A stretch of DNA of 39,505 nucleotides from JAJFUG01 sp964473155 (GTDB taxonomy: Bacteria; Gemmatimonadota; Glassbacteria; GWA2-58-10): contig CAYYNT010000042.1 in assembly GCA_964473155.1 (NCBI GenBank), positions 1-39,505 of the forward strand, read 5' to 3'. Made by a program: the position numbers and the translations under genes. The notes beneath the pieces were generated by a model. The model saw only the letters and a list, made by a program, of their open reading frames with translations. It searched no databases and was not told the DNA's origin. How positions within the stretch are numbered: position 1 is the first letter of the stretch; each line of letters opens with the position of its first letter. Below are positions 27,705-37,000 of this stretch, in pieces.

Positions 27705-28670
27705 ATGCGAGTAGTGGTAATCGGAGCCACTGGACATATTGGGACATATCTGGTTCCCCGGCTCGTGGAGGCAGGACACGAGGTGATCGCGGTCAGCCGC
27801 GGCGCCCGTCAGCCTTATCGCCGTCCGCCGGTCTGGGAGCGAGTCAGCGCCGTGCAGATCGACCGGGCCGAGGCGGAGAGGCATCACTCTTTCGGCCGGG
27901 AGATAGCGGCCCTGCAGGGCGATGCCGTGATAGATCTGATACTGTTCCATCCGGACAGCCTGCCGCAGCTCCTTGAAGCCCTCGAGGGCCGGATCCGTCA
28001 TTTCCTGTATTGCGGCACCATGTGGGTTTATGGCCCGACAGAGAAAGCTCCGACCACCGAGAGCGAACCCCGTCTCGCCGACCAGGAATACGGACAGAAC
28101 AAGGCCCGCCTGGAGGAGCTTCTGATCGAGGCTTCCCTGAAAGGCCGCCTGTCGGCTACGGTCCTGCACCCCGGCCATATTGTGGGGCCGGGCTGGGCGC
28201 CTATAAATCCGGCCGGGAACCTGGACCTGAATGTTTTCGAGCGTCTGGGCCATGGCGAGGAGGTCTGCCTGCCGGACAACGGTCTGGCCACCCTGCACCA
28301 TGTGCACGCGGATGACGTGGCCCAGGCGTTTGAGCTGGCCCTGGCTGATCCAGCGGTGTCGATAAGCCAGAGTTTCAATGTCATTTCGCCCGCGGCGCTC
28401 ACCCTGCGCGGGTATTGCCGGGCAGTGGCGGGCTGGTTCGGCCGGGAGGCTAAACTGACTTTCGCGCCCTGGCCGGATTGGGAAAAAACGGTCAGCCGCG
28501 AGACGGCGGATGAGACCTGGGAGCATATCCGCCACAGCCCTGTCGGCAGTTCGGAGAAAGCTCAGCGGATGCTGGGGTACAGTCCGCGGTACAGTTCGCT
28601 TCAGGCAGTGCGCGAGGCGCTGGCCTGGCTTATCCGTAATGGCGATGTGAACCTGCCAGCACTGGACTGA
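27705..28670 (+). CDS. NAD-dependent epimerase/dehydratase (extended SDR)
   Basis: A 321-aa cytosolic Rossmann-fold protein. The dinucleotide motif GATGHIG is at residues 7-13. The active-site area reads FLYCGTMWVYGP, and the usual YxxxK appears as YGQNKARLE. Extended-SDR features follow (LHPGHIVGPGW; HHVHADDVAQAFELAL). Such enzymes act on nucleotide sugars or other hydroxy-carbonyl compounds; the substrate is not readable. A good ribosome site (CCGGAG) precedes the ATG. The GH13 enzyme starts 98 bp downstream on the same strand. Confidence 0.92.
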   Translation: MRVVVIGATGHIGTYLVPRLVEAGHEVIAVSRGARQPYRRPPVWERVSAVQIDRAEAERHHSFGREIAALQGDAVIDLILFHPDSLPQLLEALEGRIRHFLYCGTMWVYGPTEKAPTTESEPRLADQEYGQNKARLEELLIEASLKGRLSATVLHPGHIVGPGWAPINPAGNLDLNVFERLGHGEEVCLPDNGLATLHHVHADDVAQAFELALADPAVSISQSFNVISPAALTLRGYCRAVAGWFGREAKLTFAPWPDWEKTVSRETADETWEHIRHSPVGSSEKAQRMLGYSPRYSSLQAVREALAWLIRNGDVNLPALD

Positions 28671-28767
28671 TCCGCGCTTGTTGGATGTGATATCGAGCGG
28701 GAAAAGAACGACGGAAATGTGAAATTGAGTTGTGATTACCGGCCCCGAAAGCCGGAGGAGAGCAGAG

Positions 28768-30069
28768 ATGAATAAGTTCCAGCCTGCACTGATCTACAAC
28801 CTTTTCCCCCTTCTGGCCGGACCGATATCCGGCTGGCGCACGCACCTGGAACGGGCCGCGTCAATGGGGTTCAACTGGGTCTTTCTGAATCCGATCCAGC
28901 AGCCGGGAGAATCGGGCAGCCTGTATTCGGTGCGGGATTATTTCTCTCTCAATCCGTTGCTAGTGGCCCCGGACGAAAGACGCCCACCGTCTGAAATACT
29001 GCGCGAAATGCTCGGCGCCGCTCATGGTCTGGGGTTGAAAGTGATGCTTGATCTTGTGCTTAACCACACGGCCATCGACAGCCCGCTGGTTCGGGATCAT
29101 CCGGAGTGGTACGCCAGGGACAAAAAGGGCCGGGTTCGTCACCCCGGAGTGATTGACGGCAAAAAGAAAGTCATCTGGCGCGACCTGGCTGAGATCGACA
29201 ACGCGGCCAGCTCCGAGCGCAGGAAGCTCTGGAACTGGTGGCGGAAAGTGACGGATTACTATCTGGAGCTCGGATTCGACGGGTTTCGGTGCGATGCCGC
29301 CTACAAGGTCCCGATGGAGTTATGGGAGGAACTGATAGGCGGCAGCCGCAAGCGTTACCCCGAGGCCCTGTTTTTTGCCGAAAGCCTGGGCTGTCCCGAG
29401 GCGCAGATCGTCGAGCTGGCGGGGGCTGGTTTCGACTATATCTTCAACAGCAGCAAGTGGTGGGATTTCCGGGCCGACTGGGCCCTGGAGCAGTACCAGG
29501 CCACCCGCGAACTGGCCCCCTCGGTCAGTTTCCCGGAAACCCATGACACTGAGCGCCTTTTCCGGGAGCTTGACGGCGATATCGCCGCAATGCGCCAGCG
29601 GACGGCGTTCGAGGCGTTTTTCTCCACCGGGTTCATGATACCGATGGGTTTTGAGTATGGTTTTCGCAAAAGGCTGCACGTGGTCAAAACCCGGCCCTCG
29701 GACTGGGAGAAGGGTGGACCCGACTTGCGGCTGTTTATCAATGAAGTTCTGGGATTCAAACTGGGTCACGAGGTCCTGCGGTTTGAACATCCCACTTACC
29801 GCTTCGACCTGAATCCGGCCAGCGGCGATGTGGCCGGGCTGATCAAGCTGGTGGACCAGACCGGACCGAGCGCTCTGCTTCTGATCAACCGGGACAGGGC
29901 CACGGAACAGCGCGTGACAGCCAACGTGCTCGATTTCGCCCTGCCCGGGCGGGGTGAAATCACTTTGGTGGATGTAACCGGCGGATTCAGCCGCGAACGC
30001 CTGGAGGACTTGAACCTGGACCGCATGATGCCGCCCTCGGCGCTTTGGGTCCTGCTCAGGGAAAAGTGA
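28768..30069 (+). CDS. GH13 alpha-amylase family enzyme, GlgE-like catalytic domain
   Basis: A 433-aa cytosolic (beta/alpha)8 enzyme acting on alpha-glucans. The start at 28768 follows GGAGGAG. The four GH13 regions are visible: VMLDLVLNHTA; FDGFRCDAAYKVP with nucleophile Asp176; FFAESLG with acid/base Glu205; SFPETHDTERL with Asp260. The wording around regions II and III (CDAAYKVP.ELWEELI; YIFNSSKWWDF) is closest to the GlgE/maltosyltransferase branch. The N-terminal domains of GlgE (~660 aa) are missing, so it is a compact relative. Other glycogen or trehalose genes are absent nearby. Confidence 0.88.
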   Translation: MNKFQPALIYNLFPLLAGPISGWRTHLERAASMGFNWVFLNPIQQPGESGSLYSVRDYFSLNPLLVAPDERRPPSEILREMLGAAHGLGLKVMLDLVLNHTAIDSPLVRDHPEWYARDKKGRVRHPGVIDGKKKVIWRDLAEIDNAASSERRKLWNWWRKVTDYYLELGFDGFRCDAAYKVPMELWEELIGGSRKRYPEALFFAESLGCPEAQIVELAGAGFDYIFNSSKWWDFRADWALEQYQATRELAPSVSFPETHDTERLFRELDGDIAAMRQRTAFEAFFSTGFMIPMGFEYGFRKRLHVVKTRPSDWEKGGPDLRLFINEVLGFKLGHEVLRFEHPTYRFDLNPASGDVAGLIKLVDQTGPSALLLINRDRATEQRVTANVLDFALPGRGEITLVDVTGGFSRERLEDLNLDRMMPPSALWVLLREK

Positions 30070-30160
30070 GGATCAGACAGTAGAGTTATACCATTACCGT
30101 CTATTCAATTGACAAAGGCAACAATTGAAAAGCAATAGAGATGTGCTGATGAATTTGATC

Positions 30161-30284
30161 AAATCCCCCTCATTACTCCTTTGACAAAGGGGGAGGAAAT
30201 GCCCGCAGTCCGGGCATTTAACACGCAATCGAGGCAGGAGAAAACTCCCCCCTTTGTAAAAGGGGGGCGGGGGGGATTTCATGC
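30161..30284. mobile_element. Nested inverted-repeat element (MITE/REP-like)
   Basis: The outer arms begin AAATCCCCCTCATTACTCC on the left and end GGGGGGGATTTC on the right, and each contains a CTTTG-ACAAAG/CTTTGTAAAAG hairpin of its own. The centre holds a 9-bp stem AAATGCCCG / CGGGCATTT at 30197-30219. The whole ~124-bp unit can fold on itself and has no coding capacity. It lies in the 397-bp convergent gap between the GH13 and aldo/keto reductase genes. The rest of the gap is AT-rich except for the palindrome at 30399-30422. Confidence 0.7.
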
Positions 30285-30398
30285 ATAAACACATGCTCTA
30301 TTTCTCTTAATTGTTATTCCTCAATGTGAAAATGGTACAAAACCGGAAAAATAAGCGGGAATTTAATTTTTATTTGATTAAATTGCAGTTGCTTTTGC

Positions 30399-30422
30399 AG
30401 GGGCGACCGGCCGGTCGCCCCT
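30399..30422. repeat. 24-bp perfect palindrome, type B, at a convergent junction
   Basis: AGGGGCGACCGG is joined to its exact reverse complement and followed by ACGTTTTA, matching the copy at 3795-3822, which is followed by ACGTTATTTT. It lies 45 bp from the aldo/keto reductase stop, and is probably a terminator hairpin for that minus-strand gene and for read-through from the GH13 gene. Confidence 0.85.
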
Positions 30423-30466
30423 ACGTTTTATCGTGATAATTGAGCTCCGCCTGGCGGTGAAGAATC

Positions 30467-31459
30467 TCAGGCCAGGTCGCTGTGGCCGCGCATGAATTCG
30501 TGGAAAGAGGTCTGGATTTCGGCCCTGGCCTTCTCTTTGACCGCCTGCATCTCCTCGGGGCTGAACGGTTTGAAAGAACGCACCAGCTCAAGATTCTGCT
30601 TGAGGTGTTCTGGTTTCGGCATGCCGACCGTGGCCGTGCTGACCGGCAGGCTCAGAGTGTAGCGCAGGCAGGTGGCGGCGTCGAACGACTGGTATTTGCC
30701 CACAATTTGGTCCTGACCCATCACTTTCATCGCGATCACGCCGAGACCCTTTTCCACGGCCAGGGGCAGGACCTGTTCCTCGAACCCCATGTCGCGCGAT
30801 CCGTTGGTGGCCACGTTCAGGCCGCACTGGACCACATCCACCGGCTGCCGGGAGATGAACCGCGCCAGCACCGCGCCCGATGTGTGGCTGGAAATGCCGA
30901 TCCAGCGGACAAGACCTTCCTCTTTAGCTTTCTGCAGTTCCTGCACCACGCCTTTCTCCACGCGATCGAGGTCATCCGCCTGCTCCAGGCTGTGGATCAG
31001 GCAGGTGTCCACATAGTCGCATTTAAGACGGGTGAGGGAGGACTCCAGAGTTTTTCTGAACTTCGAGGGGTCGCGCTCGGCGATCTTGGTCTGGACCAGC
31101 ACCTGCTTGCGTCGCTCGGGCATGAGCAATCCAATGCGTCTTTCACTCTCTCCGTCACCGTAGTTGCGGGCTGTGTCCAGGTAGATTATCCCGCTGTCGA
31201 TCGCCTCGTTCATCACCCGCAGCCCCTCCTCCTCCTCGTACATCAGCCAGCGGCTTCCGCTGCCGAAAGTAAGGATCGGGACCCGCGCCCCGGTCTTACC
31301 CAGAAGACGGGTGGGCAGGGGTGAGGCTGGAACCGGGTGGAACCTCGATCCGCCCGCGGCGAACAGCCCGGCCGGAACAGCCGATACCGCGGCTGCCGCG
31401 GCGGCGCTGCGGGCCAGAAATTCCCGGCGGTTGATCGGAGAATGATTACGGTCTTTCAT
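30467..31459 (-). CDS. Tat-exported aldo/keto reductase
   Basis: A 330-aa NAD(P)H-dependent reductase with a Tat signal (NRREFLARSAAAAAAVSAVP). The start at 31459 follows GGAGG; upstream in-frame starts would displace the signal. The catalytic tetrad is visible: Asp and Tyr in YLDTARNYGDGESE, Lys in VLVQTKIAE, His in DTCLIHSLEQ. A Tat-exported reductase needs its cofactor loaded before export. Such proteins are common beside Gfo/Idh-type exported enzymes in glycan-degrading bacteria. Substrate unknown. Confidence 0.92.
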   Translation of the reverse strand: MKDRNHSPINRREFLARSAAAAAAVSAVPAGLFAAGGSRFHPVPASPLPTRLLGKTGARVPILTFGSGSRWLMYEEEEGLRVMNEAIDSGIIYLDTARNYGDGESERRIGLLMPERRKQVLVQTKIAERDPSKFRKTLESSLTRLKCDYVDTCLIHSLEQADDLDRVEKGVVQELQKAKEEGLVRWIGISSHTSGAVLARFISRQPVDVVQCGLNVATNGSRDMGFEEQVLPLAVEKGLGVIAMKVMGQDQIVGKYQSFDAATCLRYTLSLPVSTATVGMPKPEHLKQNLELVRSFKPFSPEEMQAVKEKARAEIQTSFHEFMRGHSDLA

Positions 31460-31649
31460 ATTGTCAACCTCCAAACAGGCGTTAATAGTCGGCAGCGCGC
31501 AAAAGGAGCTGCGTGTATTCAGAATTATTATAAACAGCTTTACAATAAAAATCAATCTCAGGGTGTTCAAAAATTATTATTCCTTATAAATCATTACGTT
31601 AAGAAGACAATTTTCTGGATTTGAAAGTCCAGCCCAATTTTGCCGATAT

Positions 31650-31665
31650 TAATACGGGCGTATTA
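31650..31665. promoter_or_regulatory. Operator-like inverted repeat
   Basis: TAATACG, two bases GG, then CGTATTA. It sits 32 bp upstream of the small lipoprotein ATG and overlaps a TATTAT that could be its -10 element, a position suited to a repressor site. No regulator gene is nearby. Confidence 0.3.
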
Positions 31666-31697
31666 TCTTTGCATCAGCGATCTACAAGGCGGAATGA

Positions 31698-32000
31698 ATG
31701 ATCCATTCGCGTGTTGGAGTATTTGTTCTGGCGCTGACCGCTGCGCTTATGATATTGTTGTGCCTGGCGGGCTGCGCCGGGGGCAGTCTGTTCGGCCCGC
31801 GGCCTCTGGTGGGGCGGGACCGTCTTGTCTACCAGGTCCAGGACCAGCGGAAGAACGCCATTTATTACACGCGCAATGTCTGGTTCGACGGTGACAATTA
31901 CCGGTTCCACGATGTCTACGGCCGGGACATGGCCGTGCCGCGCTCTGACAGCGTGCTGGTGGACCTGATCGGCCCGGATGAGTATTACAAGACGCCGTAA
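31698..32000 (+). CDS. Small lipoprotein (100 aa)
   Basis: The N-terminal hydrophobic signal ends in a lipobox, CLAGC, so the mature protein of about 75 residues is lipid-anchored. The mature part is polar with several Tyr and Asp residues (IYYTRNVWFDGDNYRFHDVYG) and may form a small beta fold. I do not recognise a family. The ATG at 31698 follows GGCGGAATGA. It is separated by 138 bp from the serine hydrolase downstream. Confidence 0.65.
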   Translation: MIHSRVGVFVLALTAALMILLCLAGCAGGSLFGPRPLVGRDRLVYQVQDQRKNAIYYTRNVWFDGDNYRFHDVYGRDMAVPRSDSVLVDLIGPDEYYKTP

Positions 32001-32138
32001 GATACTATAGCGGAAAAGCGCTCAGAGTTATATCCAGCCCGATTCATTTTCAGCACTTGTCATGTTTCCTGCCTGTATTAAATTCTATCAAACAATTTTA
32101 ATACCATCCCCTCGACGGCATCATGCCAGGAGCCTGCC

Positions 32139-33857
32139 ATGCTATCCTTATCCGTCCTGCACAACGCTTTCAAGGCATGCCTGATATCGCTGGCCCTTGT
32201 TGCCTCCGGCCTCACAGCAGCGCAGTCTCTGTCCCTGGCCGCAGTTTTGAATCCGGTGCAGACCGACAGTCTCCTGACTGTGCTCAAGGAGCGCGTGGAA
32301 AAGCATAAGAAAACACCCGGCATAGTGGTGGGACTGTTGAGTGAGAAGGGCACGCAGCTTGTGGCCTGGGGCAAGTCCGGCAACAAGGCCGGGGAGGGGC
32401 TGGATGGCGCCACGCTGTTCGAGATAGGTTCGATCACAAAGGTGTTCACCACTATAGTTCTGGCGGATATGGCGGCGAAGGGCGAGCTTAAACTGGATGA
32501 CCCGGCGCGGAGTCTGCTGCCATCCGGGGTGAAAATGCCCGCCAGGAACGGCAGGGAGATAACTCTTTATAACCTGGCCACGCACACCTCCGGCCTGCCG
32601 CGAATACCGTCCAACATGATAGACATGGACGAGACCAATCCCTATGCCGACTACACGCCGGAGAAACTGTACGCTTTCCTTAACGGCTATGAACTGTCCA
32701 GACCCGTGGGCGGCGAGAGCAGCTACTCCAACTTGGGGATGGGCCTGCTGGGACACCTTCTGAGCCTCAGGGCCGGAACCAGCTACGAACAGCTTGTGCT
32801 TTCGCGTATCTGCGCGCCGCTCGGTATGACAGGAACGCGGATAACCCTGACCCGCGAGGACTCCGCTCATCTGGCGGTGGGCCACGATGCGGGCGGTAAG
32901 GCGGTCCGCAACTGGGATTTCGACGCCCTGGCAGGGTGCGGCGCTCTGCGCTCCACGGCGGATGACATGCTGCGTTTCCTGGCCGCGAATATGGGCCTGA
33001 TAGATTCACCCCTTCTGCCTGCCATGCGGGAGACGCACCGCAAGCGCGAATCTCTCGGGATAGAGGGGATGGATATCGGCCTGGGCTGGCAGATACAGAC
33101 TCGGGACGGAGTAAAGACTGTCTGGCACAACGGCGGCACTGGCGGCTACCGCAGTTTCGCCGGGTTCGCGCCGGACAAGGGCCTGGGTGTGGTGGTCCTG
33201 ACCAACGCGTTCTGCGAAATAGACGATATCGGGCTGCACCTTCTGAATCCCGCTGTCCCGCTGGCCGATTTCGAGAAGCCGCGCGAGATCGAGCTTCCGG
33301 AAAGCGCTTTGCGCAGGTACGAGGGCTATTACGAGCTTCAGCCGGGGGTGGTGTTCTCGATCAAGGTGCGGGACGGAAACTTGAGCGCCCAGCTCACCGG
33401 TCAGCCGGCTCTGGTTGTCTATCCAGAATCCGAGACCGTGTTTTTCTACAAGGAGGTCCCGGCCCGTCTGGAGTTCAAGCTGAACGAGGAGGGCGAAGCG
33501 GCCTCCCTGGTTCTCTACCAGAACGGCCTGAGCCTTCCGGCCCGCAAGCTCGGAACGGATTACACTCCGCCTCCCGCGCCGGTGGCGGTGAAGCTTGAGC
33601 GCGATATGATGCGGCAGTATGAGGGCGACTACACGCTAACGCCGCAGATGACGCTGACTGTGTTCCTGAAAGGGGACAAGCTGTTTGTGCAGGCCACGGG
33701 CCAGAACGCGGGCGAGGTTATTCCTATCTCCGAGACCGAATTTGTGAACGAGCAGGCCGGGGCGAGATTCGTGTTCAAAAAGGACGGGCAGGGCAAGGTG
33801 ACCGGTCTGGTGCTCTACCAGGCCGGGATGGAGTTGCCCGCGGCGAAGGTGAAGTAA
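32139..33857 (+). CDS. Exported serine hydrolase, beta-lactamase/PBP4 class C type
   Basis: A 572-aa penicillin-recognising-fold hydrolase with a signal peptide (residues 1-29). The catalytic motifs are Ser98-x-x-Lys101 in EIGSITKVF, Tyr196-x-Asn198 in SYSNLG and His330-Asn-Gly in VWHNGGTGGYR. Residues ~395-572 contain two similar ~85-residue beta modules, each opening RRYEGYY or RQYEGDY and closing LVLYQNGLSLPA or LVLYQAGMELPA, like the C-terminal DUF3471-type domains of esterases and D-aminopeptidases. Class C-fold proteins of this size are usually peptidases or esterases rather than antibiotic-resistance enzymes. AGGAG precedes the start. Confidence 0.92.
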   Translation: MLSLSVLHNAFKACLISLALVASGLTAAQSLSLAAVLNPVQTDSLLTVLKERVEKHKKTPGIVVGLLSEKGTQLVAWGKSGNKAGEGLDGATLFEIGSITKVFTTIVLADMAAKGELKLDDPARSLLPSGVKMPARNGREITLYNLATHTSGLPRIPSNMIDMDETNPYADYTPEKLYAFLNGYELSRPVGGESSYSNLGMGLLGHLLSLRAGTSYEQLVLSRICAPLGMTGTRITLTREDSAHLAVGHDAGGKAVRNWDFDALAGCGALRSTADDMLRFLAANMGLIDSPLLPAMRETHRKRESLGIEGMDIGLGWQIQTRDGVKTVWHNGGTGGYRSFAGFAPDKGLGVVVLTNAFCEIDDIGLHLLNPAVPLADFEKPREIELPESALRRYEGYYELQPGVVFSIKVRDGNLSAQLTGQPALVVYPESETVFFYKEVPARLEFKLNEEGEAASLVLYQNGLSLPARKLGTDYTPPPAPVAVKLERDMMRQYEGDYTLTPQMTLTVFLKGDKLFVQATGQNAGEVIPISETEFVNEQAGARFVFKKDGQGKVTGLVLYQAGMELPAAKVK

Positions 33858-33933
33858 TACACTGCCTGAATCACGGATGGCACGGATAAGGATAAGGTGG
33901 GAATTATTTTTGCATCAGTCTTCCTGAAAATGC

Positions 33934-33962
33934 TTGACCCTTCCGTTCAAGTGTGAAATATT
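33934..33962 (+). promoter_or_regulatory. Candidate promoter of the helicase-nuclease gene
   Basis: TTGACC, 17 bases, AATATT, about 95 bp before the ATG at 34058, in AT-rich DNA. An alternative -10-like GATAAT is at 33974. Visual match only. Confidence 0.3.
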
Positions 33963-34057
33963 GTAATATCTTTGATAATAAAAGCAGTTGAACAATTTGT
34001 AATCCCTTGATATGGTTTTATTTATATGAAGCCACATTCGGGTTATGGGGTTTTATA

Positions 34058-37000
34058 ATGGAACAGGAGCGAAAAATAATTAGCGGAAGTGGAACATTAA
34101 ATAATTCAAAGGCCGTTCGCCTTTGTGAATACTTGTTAAGGTTGGCTTCTCTCGGAACAAAGAAGATTCGGGAGGTCGCAGAATATGATGGAAAAGTGCT
34201 TTGGATCAGCGACATTCCCCGTGAAAAAGGCTGTTTTACACAGGCATGGGGTAGAAACGAGGATGTTGATCCAGACATCTGGGTTGAACTGCAAAACTAT
34301 AGAGAACCACAACTGCCAAGTGTTCCTGTTGAGTGTAAAGAATGGATTGATACCAATACACTTAGAGATAAGAATGATATGCCGGAACTGCTGACGGAAA
34401 TAACAAAATGGACTGAGGCGCTAGGATTGAAAAATGATTTAGATGCAAACGATTTGATTCAGAAAATCGACCGTCTTGAGGATAATCCTGAAATACAGAA
34501 GTCATGGGAGCGTTACGTTATTGATTCTTGGATACCATGGGTGGAAAAACATAATGCTTGGGAAGGAATCCATAAGGTTTACTCTTCACTGTTTACTATT
34601 TATCAAGAGCAATTGAGACTCGGCGAAGAGTATGAGCTTATTCTTGGAGTAGGTCTTTTAACTTGGCTAACACCATCGGGGCAACATATACGCCGACATT
34701 TGATAGTAGCGAATGTTTTGCTTGAATTCGAAGCACGTTTGGGGAAGTTTACAATTCGACCTAACACAGATGGCGCAAACGTCCGACCAGAACTCGATAT
34801 GCTGGATATTGAGGAACAACCGCTCAGAGCTGCGGAGACTGCGAAAACAGCTTTGATTCAGGCTGAAGATGATCCGTGGAATAAGGAATGCATTGATGCC
34901 ATTCTCGAGACTCTCGTACATTCGATAAACGCACAGGGTGAGTATTATGACACCTTAGATGTGAAAAATGTTAGAGCAACAACAAAACCGATTGTTGAAT
35001 TTGCGCCAACGATAATTCTTAGAAAACGTTCTACCAAGGGTCTTAGTGAAACTATCAAAAAAATTAAAGAAAGGATTCAAGACGGAGAAGATATTCCAGA
35101 TGAGTTTGCAGATTTGGCTGAAATAGAACGCAGTGCCGATGACAATAGTATGGTAGATTCGAGCGATTCAAACGGACGTTTTGATGGTGAAACATTTTTC
35201 CCCAAGCCTTTTAACGAAGAACAAAAGCGTATTATTGAAAAAATAGGTGCAGTAAACGGGATGCTTGTTCAAGGCCCTCCTGGTACTGGAAAATCTCACA
35301 CAATAGCAAATCTGATCTGCCATTTACTTGCTACGGGAAAACGTATTCTCGTTACAGCAAAAACCCCACGCGCTCTTCAAGTGCTTGAAGGATTGTTGCC
35401 CGTGGGAATACGGCCTCTATGCATCAATTTGCTTGGAAGTGGTTTAGAGGAAAAACGATCTCTTGAGTCAAGTGTAGGTGGTATACTACGCGAAAGTGGG
35501 AAAGGAGATAATGAACGATCAAACGAAAATATTCAGATTCTAGAAAAAACTGTTTGCCATCTAAGAGAAGAGAAAGTTGAAATAGAGAGAAGATTATGTG
35601 CAATTCGGGAATCAGAAACTCACTACCAGAATATTGCAGAAGGAGAGTATCGTGGTACAGCAACCCAGATTGCACAAGCCGTAAAGAACAGAGAGAAGGA
35701 ATTTGGATGGATTTGCGATGACATTTTGATGGAATTAAGTTGCCCGATTACTGTGCCTGATTTTTTTACCGCACTATATACGCTTCGCGGATTGACGACA
35801 AATAGAAAAAATGAACTGGAACTAATTTGTCCAAATCTTTTGACAGATGCTGATGTGTTTAAAAGTCTTGTAGATACTGAGAGAAAGGCTCTTGATGAGG
35901 AAACTCAATCGACCTTTGGAGCTGATGAGCAAGCAGCAAACCTCCTATCAAAGAGCGATGATGCGACTATTTGTGAAATAAGGGATTGTTTGAATGCTTT
36001 GATAGATAGACAAAGAAAGCTCTATTCTTCTTCAAGTGCTTGGTTAAAGGAAGCAACACAAGATTTATTGAATGAGAACTTCTCTATATGGAGAGAACTA
36101 TACCGAATTACACAGGAAACTATCACATCAGTTGAGCCGATTGTTCGAGTTGCTGATGATAATGAAATAGAAGTTTTAGAAAAACAGTATAATAACAAGA
36201 CACTGTTCGAAGATATTTGCAAATTGGAAGACCACTTGGAGGACGGTGGCGGACTCGGTTGGGGGCCGTTTCGTCCGAAATTGGTTAAAGAGCGGAAATA
36301 TGTGCTGAAAACAGTTCGAGTGAATGGATCAATTTGTACTAACAAAGAGCATTTTCGTGTGTTAGCAGATGTAATGGAGGTTCGTATTTCATTTGAAAAA
36401 ATCTGGGGATTCTGGGACGGTAGATGCAAAAAAACTATAGGGCCATATTCACTCCAGTTACAGTCCCTGAAAGATATATGTGCTTCCTTGGATAGTGCCT
36501 TGTCTTTAGAAGCTTTAATTAGAAATTGTCGAAACGCGCTGAAGAAATGTCCACATATTGTAGAGCCATTGTGGTCTAATAAGTCACAAGTTGATCAATT
36601 GCGGGCATCTTGCTTGTTAGCCATAGCGCGGCGAAAAAAAAGTTGTATCGTTGAAGAAATACGAAAACAATGTGAGGAACCGATTGTAGCCTTTCTTGTT
36701 GCTAATAGAAAGGCTCATCCTTTATCTAATGAGTTGCTTGAAGCAATCAGGAATAGAGACGTGCCGGCATATCATCTAACGTGCAATAAGATAAAGGAAT
36801 TTCTTACAGAAAAGACAAATCTTAAAAAAGTTTATGAAAATATAAAGGCATGGCACGCCGATGTTCCTAAGTTGATAGAGAATTTTCTTCAGACGAAGGG
36901 TGAGGCCTGCTGGGAGCAAAGAATTCCTTTAATAAATGAAACTTGGCATTGGGCACAAGCAAGGACTTGGATAAATGAGTACATCAAACAAGAAGACGCC

